Numbered from the stretch's first letter, positions 52,684 to 61,342 are shown. The stretch is DNA of 64,000 bases from Pseudoneobacillus sp042683745 (GCF_042683745.1 NZ_JBHUJX010000025.1:186001-250000); one strand, 5' to 3'. Made by a program: numbers and translations. Notes: a model not told the origin generated them from the sequence alone.

Positions 52684-54861
52684 TCAAGTTAAAGGTATAT
52701 TCTCTACATTTTGACTGAAAACGAACTGAATTTTTTGCTGCCCTTCGTCCCATTTCAGCATAGCATTAAATGTTTTCTCTTTCCCTTTGAAACCTTCAAT
52801 CACGCCCGTTAATCCATTTGATAGTATGGATTTAACATGTTGTTGTGTAATCGATTTGCCGAGTATTTTTTTAGATATCGTAAAAGAACAATGATTGTTT
52901 TTATAATTAGTACAACCGTAGAAACTACCTTTATCAACGACAGATCCGTCACACTTTTTACATTTTCCAAGCTTAGTTGCCGTTTTTCCACCTTTAAACT
53001 TCCTCGGTTCAAATTCCTCTTGAACATCTGATGCAAACGACCATGAATGTGTTTCCTGCTGAGTATTTTCTATTAAATGGTTAACCATTTTTTTCGTTAA
53101 TTCCATAAATTGCTTTGGTGAAGCAGATCCTTCTGAAATATCTCGAAGTCTTTGTTCCCATTTTGCTGTCATTTCTGGTGAGGCAAGAATTTGATTTCCA
53201 ACTGCAGTTATAAGAATTTTTGCTTTTGCCGTAGCATATACGAGATTTTTTTGAACTGTTATATAATTTCGATCTTTTAACATGGTTATAATTCCAGCAC
53301 GAGTTGCTTCTGTTCCTAAACCTTCTGTCTTTAATAATACCTTTTCAAGTTCTTTATCCTCTAAATGTTTACCAGCTGTTTTCATCACATTAATAAGTTG
53401 ACCTTCCGTATATCGTTTCGGTGGCTGTGTCTTGCTTTCCTTTACTTTCACTTTAGTGACTTTTCCCGTTTCACCTTTCTCAACTAGTGGAAGTTCTGGC
53501 TCCTTGTCATGATCTTTCGATGTTATTATCTTTTTCCAGCCCTCTTGTAGCTGTACTTTCCCTTTCGAAATGAAAATAGCACGGCCATCAACGAATGTAG
53601 TAATGGTTGTATATTCTGTAATCGATTTTTCGTAATGGGCAGCTATTAAACTTCGAACAAGTAGATCATAAATTTGTTTTTCTTCAGGAAGAAGTTTACT
53701 AAAATTTGGGACTTGTTCCGTTGGAATGATGGCATAGTGATCTGTCACCTTTTTCTCATTCACATAGCGACTATTCCCTTGAATCGATGAGATAGGCAAT
53801 GGGAAATATGACTCATAATCTTCTAATTGACTAAATTTTTGAAGAATGGCAGGGAATGTTTTAGCTTCCTCAGTCGTAACAAATCTTGAATCTGAACGTG
53901 GATAGGAAACATTTCCTTTTTGATAAAGCTTTTGAAGGATATCTAATGTTTTTTTCGGCGAGAGCTTAAATCTTTTATTGGCCTCTGTTTGAAGGGCTGA
54001 AAGATTATATAGGAAAGGTGGCAAATATTCTTTTTTCTCTGCTTGAACATCGTCCACGACTGCTGCTTTTTTTTCACAGAAAGCAGCGATTTTTTCCGCC
54101 ATTTCCTGCGATTGGATTCTTGAATTTCCATCCTTCTCCCATTTTCCAACATATTTTCTTTTATCGATTGCAAATGTAGCCTCTACTTCCCAAAATGGTT
54201 CTGAAACGAATTGCTCAATCTCCCATTCTTTCTTAACGATTAGCGCCAAAGTTGGCGTTTGCACTCGTCCCACGCTAAATACGTCAGAAAACCCCTTCTG
54301 TTGAAGTAATAAGCTATAAAGTCTTGAGGCATTCATTCCTACAAGCCAATCAGCACAAGCTCTTGTGTAAGCTTCAAAATATAAATTTCTCGTTTCCTGT
54401 TCTGTTAATAAATTTTTGAACCCCTCTTTTATAGAATTCGCTGTTAAGGAAGAAATCCATAGCCGTTTCATCGGTTTATGGGCGTTCGTCAACCTAAGAA
54501 TATTTCGTACTATTAATTCTCCTTCCCTCCCAGCATCTCCTGCGTGAATAATTTCCGTAACAGCTGGGTGATGAACGAGCCTATTAATGACATCAAATTG
54601 TTTTTGTTTATTTTTTACGACCTCATATTTATATTGTTCGGGAGAAATCGGTAACGTTTGTAAAGACCATTTTTTAAGTGAAGGATCGTATTTCTCTGGT
54701 GCGGATAGTTCACAAAGATGACCAACAGCCCAAGTGACAAAAGCTCCTTGTGGGAAAATTTCATTCGGTAATACTTCAATATACCCTGTATTCTTTTTGG
54801 TTTTAAATACTGAGGCCAATGTTGAACCTTGATCCGGTTTTTCCGCAATAATTAACCGCAA
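52684..54861 (-). CDS. topB: DNA topoisomerase III
   Basis: A 725-residue type IA topoisomerase. Toprim AEKPDQGSTLASVF and HAGDAGREGEL, active-site Tyr in NVSYPRSDSRFV, SVGRVQTPTLALIV, and a zinc-binding C-terminal domain (CKKCDGSVVDKGSFYGCTNY). It relaxes and decatenates DNA. TTG 54861 start. Repeat family 2 lies upstream. Confidence 0.94.
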   Translation of the reverse strand: MRLIIAEKPDQGSTLASVFKTKKNTGYIEVLPNEIFPQGAFVTWAVGHLCELSAPEKYDPSLKKWSLQTLPISPEQYKYEVVKNKQKQFDVINRLVHHPAVTEIIHAGDAGREGELIVRNILRLTNAHKPMKRLWISSLTANSIKEGFKNLLTEQETRNLYFEAYTRACADWLVGMNASRLYSLLLQQKGFSDVFSVGRVQTPTLALIVKKEWEIEQFVSEPFWEVEATFAIDKRKYVGKWEKDGNSRIQSQEMAEKIAAFCEKKAAVVDDVQAEKKEYLPPFLYNLSALQTEANKRFKLSPKKTLDILQKLYQKGNVSYPRSDSRFVTTEEAKTFPAILQKFSQLEDYESYFPLPISSIQGNSRYVNEKKVTDHYAIIPTEQVPNFSKLLPEEKQIYDLLVRSLIAAHYEKSITEYTTITTFVDGRAIFISKGKVQLQEGWKKIITSKDHDKEPELPLVEKGETGKVTKVKVKESKTQPPKRYTEGQLINVMKTAGKHLEDKELEKVLLKTEGLGTEATRAGIITMLKDRNYITVQKNLVYATAKAKILITAVGNQILASPEMTAKWEQRLRDISEGSASPKQFMELTKKMVNHLIENTQQETHSWSFASDVQEEFEPRKFKGGKTATKLGKCKKCDGSVVDKGSFYGCTNYKNNHCSFTISKKILGKSITQQHVKSILSNGLTGVIEGFKGKEKTFNAMLKWDEGQQKIQFVFSQNVENIPLT

Positions 54862-54904
54862 ATAAATCGCCTACATTTCTTTTTATACATATACATTGAA
54901 ACTT

Positions 54905-55031
54905 CCATCAGTGGGGGTTTTTTTCATCCCCACTGATGGTTAGTTGAACCAATCGGACCTTTACGGGCAGTTGATCCCCCACCTATCTCCTATTGTATAA
55001 TTAGAATCTTAAGGTAGGGATCTTACTGCCC
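54905..55031 (+). repeat. repeat family 2, copy A
   Basis: About 127 bp. A first stem CCATCAGTGGGG/CCCCACTGATGG flanks a T-run; a shared block GAACCAATCGGACCTTTACG follows, then a long-range pair ACGGGCAGT (54962) to ACTGCCC (55025). The copy at 61213 is on the other strand. No coding sequence. Confidence 0.85.
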
Positions 55032-55084
55032 TTTATGTTGTGATAAACCTATTTTAGGCTTATCTTTACTTTTCGTAAAGAAGG

Positions 55085-55119
55085 AAAAAACTCCTTATTA
55101 AGCTGTAAACAAGGAGTTT
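55085..55119 (-). terminator. terminator of the feo operon
   Basis: AACTCCTT/AAGGAGTT stem with T-run on the minus strand. Confidence 0.75.
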
Positions 55120-55135
55120 ATGTGACAAATCACTA

Positions 55136-56536
55136 TTAAACAAGGTTAAAATATCTTACAAAAAATGCAACTGTAAATGTCACTAAAAAGGCAATAGCTG
55201 TCGGTATTAAAAAAGCTAAAAAGGTCCATTTTGGGCTTTTCGTTTCCTTATATATATTTACGAGCGTCGTTCCGCAAGGAAAATGTAGAAGAGAAAACAA
55301 CATCATATTTAGTGCTGTTAGCCATGTCCAGTCATGTTTTAGAAAGATTTGCTTTATATCGGCAATTCCTTCTACATCGATCAGTGCCCCAGTGGATAAA
55401 TAACCCATTAATAAAACTGGAAGTACAATCTCATTTGCAGGTAGTCCTACTAGAAAAGCCATTAAAATGTACCCATCTAAACCAATTGCTTTTCCTAAAG
55501 GATCTAGAAAATGGACGACATGTAAGAGAATACTAGAATCACCAATAGTAATATTGGCTAAAACCCAAGTTAAAACGGCAGCCGGTGCAGCAACTTTAAT
55601 CGCACGGTACAGGACAGAAGAGGATTTCGTTATTGACTCCCTAATAACCGTGTCAAAAATCTTTGGTTTACGGTATGGTGGAAGTTCTAAAGTATAATGA
55701 GTTGGTACACCTTTAAGTAATGTTTTAGAAAGAGCCCATGATACAACAAAGGTCATCATAATTCCAACTATGACAATACCTACTATTACACTTGTTGTCA
55801 CAAGTGATTTCAATCCCCCTGTAAATCCTGAAGCCATGAATAAAGAGGCTAAAACAATTAAGGTTCCCCACCGACCATTACATGGAACAAAATTATTTGT
55901 TAAAATAGCTAACATTCTTTCCCGTGGAGATTCAATAATTCGAGTGGACAAGACTGCTGCTGCATTGCACCCGAATCCCATCGCCATTGTGAGTGATTGT
56001 TTCCCGTGAGCACCAACCGATTTAAATAAACGATCTAGATTAAATGCAACTCGAGGTAAATATCCGTAATTCTCAAGTAAAGCAAATGTTGGAAAAAAAA
56101 TGGCCATTGGTGGCAGCATCACACTAATTACCCAAGTCGTTCCACGATATAACCCTAGAACTAGCATACCATGTAGCCAATCAGGTGCATTGAAGTATTG
56201 AAATAATGCGGTTAAATATCCCTCCAACCAAACAAAGAAATCAGCAAGCATACTAGACGGAACATTCGCACCTGCAATTGTGATATAAAAGACGATTCCT
56301 AACATAGCGATCATAATTGGAAATCCAATTAAGGGTGATGTTAAAATAGAGTCTAATTTATTTGTCAGATGATCTTGACTTGTATTCGAATATCTAACTC
56401 CTGACTTCATTAATTTTTGGCTCTCTTTAAATAAATTTTCAACAATCCGATCCCTAATATTAGCTGTACTCATTTCATTTGCTTCTTTTAAAAGGGTACG
56501 AAATTCTACTTGTTGTTGGTTTATTTTGATTTCCAT
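55136..56536 (-). CDS. feoB: FeoB permease part (split FeoB, C-terminal)
   Basis: A 466-residue membrane protein with two Gate/nucleoside-recognition modules: MLPPMAIFFPTFALLENYGY and MGFGCNAAAVLSTRIIESPR in the first, GLPANEIVLPVLLMGY and TLVNIYKETKSPKWTFLAF in the second. The segment MGFGCNAAA carries the conserved Cys of the iron path. It is the membrane half of FeoB; the GTPase is a separate gene just upstream. ATG 56536 has its own site (GGAGGTT within the GTPase end). Confidence 0.9.
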   Translation of the reverse strand: MEIKINQQQVEFRTLLKEANEMSTANIRDRIVENLFKESQKLMKSGVRYSNTSQDHLTNKLDSILTSPLIGFPIMIAMLGIVFYITIAGANVPSSMLADFFVWLEGYLTALFQYFNAPDWLHGMLVLGLYRGTTWVISVMLPPMAIFFPTFALLENYGYLPRVAFNLDRLFKSVGAHGKQSLTMAMGFGCNAAAVLSTRIIESPRERMLAILTNNFVPCNGRWGTLIVLASLFMASGFTGGLKSLVTTSVIVGIVIVGIMMTFVVSWALSKTLLKGVPTHYTLELPPYRKPKIFDTVIRESITKSSSVLYRAIKVAAPAAVLTWVLANITIGDSSILLHVVHFLDPLGKAIGLDGYILMAFLVGLPANEIVLPVLLMGYLSTGALIDVEGIADIKQIFLKHDWTWLTALNMMLFSLLHFPCGTTLVNIYKETKSPKWTFLAFLIPTAIAFLVTFTVAFFVRYFNLV

Positions 56537-56538
56537 TG

Positions 56539-57231
56539 CTAATGAACCTCCAAACCAAAGTATTTTTCTTCAATAGCCTGAATGAGACTTTGATCTCCAT
56601 CCAACATTCTAATGGCAAGCCATCTTGTTGGTAAATGTTTGCCAAAAATACTAGTTAGCTTCTCCTCTAAATAGGAAATATTTTCTTCCGTTACTGGATC
56701 ATAGATCATTTGAGTTGGGTTACATTCGATTACACCTTCAATGATACGATCTAAAGTATCAAGTAACATAGGGATACCCGTTCTATTCCTCGCCGACACT
56801 TTTACAACTGGTACACCTAATTTTCTCATAAAAAGCTGTTCGTTTATTCTCATTCCCATTTTTTCAGCTTCATCAATAAGATTCAAACATATGATTACAT
56901 TTTTAGAAATCTCAAGTACTTGTAAAGCAAGATTTAGATTTCTTTCAAGTGCTGTTGCATCAAGAACAACAATCGTCACATCGGGTTTCTCAAATAATAC
57001 ATAGTTTCGGGCAACCTCCTCATCAATTGAATTGGAGAAGAGTGAGTAACTGCCAGGCAAATCAATCATTCTATAAGTTTTATTTTTAAATTCAAATGTC
57101 CCCTCTTTCAGCTCTACGGTCTTTCCAGCCCAGTTTCCCGTATGTTGTCTAAGTCCTGTTAATGTATTAAATAATGTACTCTTACCAGTGTTTGGATTCC
57201 CCATTAACGCTACACGATAGGATTTATTCAT
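56539..57231 (-). CDS. feoB: FeoB GTPase part (split FeoB, N-terminal)
   Basis: A 230-residue G protein: G1 GNPNTGKST (11-19), G2 TGNWAGKTVE, G3 DLPG (57-60), G4 NLID (117-120), followed by a helical GDI-like part. It ends LEVH-stop and does not continue into the permease; stop and next start are two bases apart. It powers or gates iron uptake. It overlaps feoA by four bases (ATGA). Confidence 0.92.
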   Translation of the reverse strand: MNKSYRVALMGNPNTGKSTLFNTLTGLRQHTGNWAGKTVELKEGTFEFKNKTYRMIDLPGSYSLFSNSIDEEVARNYVLFEKPDVTIVVLDATALERNLNLALQVLEISKNVIICLNLIDEAEKMGMRINEQLFMRKLGVPVVKVSARNRTGIPMLLDTLDRIIEGVIECNPTQMIYDPVTEENISYLEEKLTSIFGKHLPTRWLAIRMLDGDQSLIQAIEEKYFGLEVH

Positions 57232-57476
57232 GACTCTATCAACTCTCCCTCAATTCTTTGACTTTCTTCCTTTCGAAGAGCAATCATCGTTTGACTTACT
57301 TTAAATGCAATTGGATCACCTAGCGGACTTTTACGCATAACTTCTACGATTGCGCCAGGAACAAATCCTAAATCAAGAAGCCTTCGTCTCATAACTCCTT
57401 CAATCATCAGATTTGTAATTTTTATGATTTCACCTTTTTTCCCGTCAGATAATCTTATTTTTTTAGTCACACCCAT
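57228..57476 (-). CDS. feoA: FeoA
   Basis: An 82-residue SH3-like FeoA protein (IRLSDGKKGEIIKI, RRRLLDLGFVPGAIVEV, SPLGDPIAFKV). It is a small partner of FeoB in ferrous iron uptake. ATG 57476 behind GGAGG. First gene of feoA-feoB(GTPase)-feoB(permease), under the promoter at 57524-57552. Confidence 0.92.
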   Translation of the reverse strand: MGVTKKIRLSDGKKGEIIKITNLMIEGVMRRRLLDLGFVPGAIVEVMRKSPLGDPIAFKVSQTMIALRKEESQRIEGELIES

Positions 57477-57499
57477 TTATATTTCCTCCGTCTCAATAA

Positions 57500-57515
57500 G
57501 TTTCCTTAGACCAAC
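57500..57515 (-). promoter_or_regulatory. possible MntR/DtxR-type operator of feo
   Basis: The minus strand reads GTTGGTCTAAGGAAAC, matching 12 of 16 positions of the Bacillus MntR box TTTGCCTTAAGGAAAC, including the whole right half. It lies between the feo -10 and the ribosome site. Confidence 0.4.
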
Positions 57516-57523
57516 TTTTCTTT

Positions 57524-57552
57524 ATAATATGAATCTATTCATAAATTGTCAA
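57524..57552 (-). promoter_or_regulatory. vegetative promoter of the feo operon
   Basis: TTGACA (57552-57547), 17 bases, TATTAT (57529-57524), reading the minus strand. The spacer contains the palindrome ATGAATAGATTCAT. Confidence 0.8.
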
Positions 57553-57575
57553 TTATATTTATTCAAAATAAAAAA

Positions 57576-57687
57576 AGCGCAAGCGCCTTGATCAGCCCCG
57601 ACAAGCAAATGCTTCGCCAGCCGGAAAGTCGTTCTTTGACTTTTTGGCTGGCGAACATTTGACCTCGAGGGGCTAGGCGCTGGAGCT
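57576..57687 (+). repeat. repeat family 1, compact copy
   Basis: Identical to the copy at 42447 through AGCGCAAGCGCCTTGATCAG and the CGACAAGCAAATGCTTCG block, but the stem then reads CCAGCC/GGCTGG in place of AAGCCC/GGGTTT, so pairing is kept. It lacks the 57-bp GTCGAC/GTAC insert and ends GGGGCTAGGCGCTGGAGCT. Confidence 0.85.
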
Positions 57688-57746
57688 GGACGTAGACTAT
57701 ACAAATTATGAAGTTTTCCACATCCGAGTATTTTATAGTTAAACAA

Positions 57747-57777
57747 TAAAAAAACTGCCCTGAAAAGAGCAGTTTTT
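57747..57777. terminator. terminator of the gene at 57782
   Basis: AAAACTGC/GCAGTTTT stem with T-run on both strands. Confidence 0.75.
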
Positions 57778-57781
57778 CACT

Positions 57782-58066
57782 TTAATAATAAGATTTTGTA
57801 TTGTCATTCTCTTGTTTATACCAGTTTTCATTAGGAACCATATTGGAAATCGTAATAATAAGGGAGGGAATTCGTTCAACATTAAAGACAAGTAATCCCA
57901 TTTTCTCTGTAAATATACAGAATGCGCTCCCATGAGGAAATCTTGAAAGATCATTTCCTAATTGGATAAGGAGACTAACAATCACCTGTCTTTCCTTTTG
58001 TTCTAGAATAATATGTGGAGAAAATCTCAATATCCAATTTTCCCCATTAATCGAAAATCGATACAT
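57782..58066 (-). CDS. conserved protein of unknown function
   Basis: A 94-residue soluble protein, MYRFSINGENWILRFSPHII at the start, with alternating strands and the end DNTKSYY. I do not recognise the family. ATG 58066 has AAAGGGTGA five bases before it, and a terminator follows, so it is a proper gene. It is divergent from cspD. Confidence 0.6.
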   Translation of the reverse strand: MYRFSINGENWILRFSPHIILEQKERQVIVSLLIQLGNDLSRFPHGSAFCIFTEKMGLLVFNVERIPSLIITISNMVPNENWYKQENDNTKSYY

Positions 58067-58334
58067 ATTCTCACCCTTTTATTTTGGATAATTATTAATA
58101 TGTTTAAGAACCAATGTTATGTATAGGAAAAGGAATTAAATACTTGTCCAAATATTAAAACTTTTCAAAATAAACTTACAAATAGTCTATTTTGAAGGAA
58201 AAATTGTTGACTGAATATGGCTATTGTTGTATATTTAAAGCATCATTTTAACTATTTTTCATTAATATGGTTAAAGTGATAATATTTAACTTAAGCACCA
58301 ATAGGTGTCTTGAAAGGCTTAGGAGGAAAGAGTA

Positions 58335-58535
58335 ATGCAAAACGGTAAAGTAAAATGGTTTAACAATGAAAAAGGTTTCGGTTTCATCGAAGTTGAAGGT
58401 GGAGACGATGTTTTCGTACATTTCACTGCTATCACTGGCGAAGGTTTCAAATCACTAGAAGAAGGTCAAGAAGTTTCTTTCGAAATCGTTGAAGGAAATC
58501 GTGGACCACAAGCTGCTAACGTAGTAAAACGTTAA
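58335..58535 (+). CDS. cspD: cold shock protein CspD
   Basis: A 66-residue CspA-family OB-fold protein with RNP1 KGFGFIEV and RNP2 DVFVHF. It binds single-stranded RNA and works as an RNA chaperone and antiterminator. The sequence MQNGKVKWFNNEKGFGFIEV matches Bacillus CspD. AGGAGG at 58321. The 5' region of about 268 bp (58067-58334) has no gene; a small hairpin CACC/GGTG (58298-58310) precedes the ribosome site, consistent with a structured csp leader. Confidence 0.95.
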   Translation: MQNGKVKWFNNEKGFGFIEVEGGDDVFVHFTAITGEGFKSLEEGQEVSFEIVEGNRGPQAANVVKR

Positions 58536-58557
58536 TTTCTACTATTAAAAAGTTCAG

Positions 58558-58582
58558 GGCTGGCATTTTGCCAGCCTTTTTA
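58558..58582 (+). terminator. terminator of cspD
   Basis: GGCTGGCA/TGCCAGCC stem and five T. Confidence 0.85.
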
Positions 58583-58759
58583 TTTGATCAATTTTTCCCC
58601 ATATTCCTTAATTTTCTGTCCAACAGTACATTGAGTAATACAAAAACGATGGGCATATCTGCGCCCTTTATCATCCTTTAAATGCTTATGAAGAAAACAA
58701 TCTTGGCAATAATGGTTCTGGATGGTATCCAAACTTGCCAAAATTTCTTGTTTATTCAA
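58580..58759 (-). CDS. ypeQ: small zinc-finger protein YpeQ
   Basis: About 59 residues. Cysteines in CQDCFLHKH and CITQC, with His residues near RYAHRFC, form the C2HCIx2C-type zinc finger of YpeQ. TTG 58759 is chosen since AAAGGAGTG lies six bases upstream and GTG 58768 is inside it. Adjacent to ypeP as in Bacillus subtilis. Role unknown. Confidence 0.75.
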   Translation of the reverse strand: MNKQEILASLDTIQNHYCQDCFLHKHLKDDKGRRYAHRFCITQCTVGQKIKEYGEKLIK

Positions 58760-58776
58760 ACCTTTCACTCCTTTCC

Positions 58777-59442
58777 TTAAATAATCTGCATTTTACTATT
58801 AATCATTTTCCCTTCTAAACCTTGAGTAGCAAGCTTATCTGCTTCTTTATTATCTTTTCGAAGGATTGATGTATATCTAGATTCAATTCCCATACTTTTC
58901 AATTTCGCTTCGATCCGATCAAGCCATCGATTGAACTCCTCTTCATAACATGGCCATTCACCTTCTAATTGTTTTAATACTACCTGTGAATCACCTTTAA
59001 ATTCACACACCATATTATGAACTCCAAGTTCTTCAAGTAAGTGAACAGCAAAATAAAAGGCAGCATATTCCGCTTCATTATTAGAATGAATATCAGAAAA
59101 TTTTTCATTTGCTCGAATACGATATTTTTTTTTGCCTTCTTTATAATAAATAACGGCTCCTACTCCAGCCAGTTTTGTTGCTTCATTATAGCCTCCATCA
59201 AAATATACCGTAATGTCATGTGGTTCTTCCTCCACCTCAACAGTTAGTTTTTTCATATCTTTTAAAGTCCAAGAAGTCCCTATTTCGTCGTAGAAAAAAA
59301 GATCAGTGGCCTTCCCAGATTTCTCAATTTCCTCCCCTAATTCAATCACTTCTTCGCTGGCTATCCATTCAGAATAAAAAATGACAGGTGATTTTCCTTT
59401 TCGCTTATAACTCCACTCTATTTTGTATTTCATCCGTTTCAA
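58777..59442 (-). CDS. ypeP: RNase H-like protein YpeP
   Basis: A 221-residue protein. An N-terminal segment (1-70) is specific to YpeP. The RNase HI fold (75-215) keeps its acidic residues: VYFDGGYN, NNEAEYAA, FKGDSQVV and DNKEADKLA. It could cut RNA in RNA-DNA hybrids; whether it is active cannot be judged. Divergent from the related ypdQ gene. Confidence 0.8.
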   Translation of the reverse strand: MKRMKYKIEWSYKRKGKSPVIFYSEWIASEEVIELGEEIEKSGKATDLFFYDEIGTSWTLKDMKKLTVEVEEEPHDITVYFDGGYNEATKLAGVGAVIYYKEGKKKYRIRANEKFSDIHSNNEAEYAAFYFAVHLLEELGVHNMVCEFKGDSQVVLKQLEGEWPCYEEEFNRWLDRIEAKLKSMGIESRYTSILRKDNKEADKLATQGLEGKMINSKMQII

Positions 59443-59551
59443 CCTTTCTTAATGTTAATAAATTGATTATTTTAAGAATAAAATTACGTTATATTCTTCT
59501 CATTTATGTTAAACTTACCTTTATTCTATGTATTTTATGGAGGAATTAGCA

Positions 59552-59953
59552 GTGATTGAAGTTTATATTGATGGCGCAACCGCTGGCAATCCTGGCCCAA
59601 GCGGTGCAGGGATATTTATTAAAGCAAACGGAAACGTTGAGCGATTTTCCATTCCATTAGGAACGATGTCCAATCATGAGGCAGAATTCCATACATTTAT
59701 TAAGGCACTTGAAATTTGTCTTAAAAAAGAATACAAAAGTGTATCGTTCCGAACCGATTCAGAGCTTGTTAATCGAGCAGTTGAAAAGGAATTCGCCAAA
59801 AATAAACTATTTGCCCCGCTCCTAGAAAAAGCTCTGATTCTTAGCCGTCAATTTGATCTTTTTTTTATGAAATGGATTCCAAGTAGCGAAAATAAAGTGG
59901 CGGATGAGTTAGCCCGATTAGCGATTAGAAAAAACGATAAAAAGGATTTGTAA
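59552..59953 (+). CDS. ypdQ: RNase HI-like protein YpdQ
   Basis: A 133-residue RNase H fold protein: VYIDGATAGNPGPSGAGIF, NHEAEFHTFIKAL, FRTDSELVNRAV, NKVADELARLA. All four acidic positions are present. GTG 59552 is chosen since GGAGG lies eight bases before it; ATG 59528 has no site. The stop is two bases before the EamA gene start. Confidence 0.82.
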   Translation: MIEVYIDGATAGNPGPSGAGIFIKANGNVERFSIPLGTMSNHEAEFHTFIKALEICLKKEYKSVSFRTDSELVNRAVEKEFAKNKLFAPLLEKALILSRQFDLFFMKWIPSSENKVADELARLAIRKNDKKDL

Positions 59954-59955
59954 CA

Positions 59956-60879
59956 ATGAAAAAATCAACTTTTGCCGATCTAAGTTTACTATTTATTGCT
60001 TTTATTTGGGGGACTACATTTGTACTAGTACAAAATGCGATTTCAACAATGGAGCCATTTGCTTTTAACGGCTTTCGCTTTTTTATTGCTTTTGTCATTC
60101 TTGGTACATGTTTATTTCTATTTCAAAAAAATCCATTACAATACGTTAACAAAAAATTAATTGTATCTGGAGTACTCCTTGGATTTTGGTTATTTTTAGG
60201 TTATGCTACTCAAACACTTGGATTAGTGTACACCACCTCTTCAAAAGCTGGGTTTATTACTGGTCTTAGCGTTGTTCTTGTTCCGCTTTTTTCATTTTTA
60301 CTATTAAAACAAAGACCAAGCTTCCCAGCAGTAATCGGTGTAAGTGTAGCAACAATCGGACTTTTCCTTTTAACGATGACTGATGTAGCATCATTAAATA
60401 TAGGCGATTTCTTTGTTTTCATTTGCGCACTGGGGTTTGCGATGCATATCATTTTCACTGGGAAATTTAGTGGACAATTTCCAACATTATTATTAACAAC
60501 CATTCAAATCTTAACTGTCTCTATTTTATCGATTATTAGTTCAATTATTTTTGAAGACTTTCAATCTATGTTTCATAAAACGGTCATCTTTTCACCAGCA
60601 GTCATAGCTGCTTTATTGATTACTTCAGTATTTGCAACGGCTATTGCCTTTTTTGCACAAACTCGTTTTCAAAAAAATACGACTCCTACAAGAGTTGCAT
60701 TAATTTTCGCTATGGAACCAGTATTTGCTGCACTTACCGCTTACTTTTGGGCAAATGAAAGACTTTCGATTAGTGCTGTATTTGGATGTTTGTTTATTTT
60801 TTTAGGAATGGTATTTGCTGAGCTGCCTGCAGACCGTTTCCTATTATATCGAAATAAAACGGTCAAAAAAATGAACTAG
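59956..60879 (+). CDS. EamA/DMT family transporter
   Basis: A 307-residue membrane protein with ten predicted helices in two EamA repeats (LSLLFIAFIWGTTFVLVQNA; LIFAMEPVFAALTAYFWANE). These proteins export amino acids or other metabolites; the substrate is unknown. ATG 59956 directly follows ypdQ, so both are likely on one transcript. Terminator follows. Confidence 0.88.
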   Translation: MKKSTFADLSLLFIAFIWGTTFVLVQNAISTMEPFAFNGFRFFIAFVILGTCLFLFQKNPLQYVNKKLIVSGVLLGFWLFLGYATQTLGLVYTTSSKAGFITGLSVVLVPLFSFLLLKQRPSFPAVIGVSVATIGLFLLTMTDVASLNIGDFFVFICALGFAMHIIFTGKFSGQFPTLLLTTIQILTVSILSIISSIIFEDFQSMFHKTVIFSPAVIAALLITSVFATAIAFFAQTRFQKNTTPTRVALIFAMEPVFAALTAYFWANERLSISAVFGCLFIFLGMVFAELPADRFLLYRNKTVKKMN

Positions 60880-60905
60880 GGACTGAAAATGATCAGTCCC
60901 TTTTT
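60879..60905 (+). terminator. terminator of the EamA gene
   Basis: GGGACTGA/TCAGTCCC stem and five T. Confidence 0.85.
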
Positions 60906-61179
60906 ATATGAGCTCTATCTCCCTAATATAACGGATTGCTTCCTCTCTAGTTTGTACCTTTTGTACAGTAAGGGTCTCCAATAGTGAGATATAAAAGCTA
61001 CCGTCGAATTCTTTTTGCGTCTTTAGTGTGAATTCAATTGCCGTTATGATGACATCATCAGGTGCATTCGTAAAATGTTTACCGAAGTAGATAAATCCGA
61101 TGGCATCTTCTTGCAAGTGAAAACCTTTTGCCTGTAGATTTGCTAAAAAATCCTCTAGTTGATTGATAATCTTCCCCAT
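60904..61179 (-). CDS. small conserved protein, possibly DUF6123
   Basis: A 91-residue soluble protein: MGKIINQLEDFLANLQAKGF opens with a helix and HFTNAPDDVIITAIEFTLK follows. It may be DUF6123, a family found in Bacillaceae, but this is not certain. ATG 61179 has only a weak GGGA. Repeat family 2 copy B lies upstream. Confidence 0.55.
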   Translation of the reverse strand: MGKIINQLEDFLANLQAKGFHLQEDAIGFIYFGKHFTNAPDDVIITAIEFTLKTQKEFDGSFYISLLETLTVQKVQTREEAIRYIREIELI

Positions 61180-61212
61180 TTATTCCCACACTTTCACTTC
61201 ATCCCACACTTA

Positions 61213-61336
61213 ACGGGCAGTAATCCCTTCACCTCAAGTTTAAAATAATTCGAAGAAGATAGTCGGGGGATAACTGCCCGTAAAGGTCCGATTGGTTCAT
61301 CTAACAATCAGTGGAAATAAAAAACCCCACTGATTG
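61213..61336 (-). repeat. repeat family 2, copy B
   Basis: Reverse-strand copy of the element at 54905. It keeps GAACCAATCGGACCTTTACG and the ACGGGCAGT/ACTGCCCGT pair. The first stem has CAATCAGTGG/CCACTGATTG where copy A has CCATCAGTGG/CCACTGATGG, a compensated change. Confidence 0.85.
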
Positions 61337-61342
61337 TCAGAT

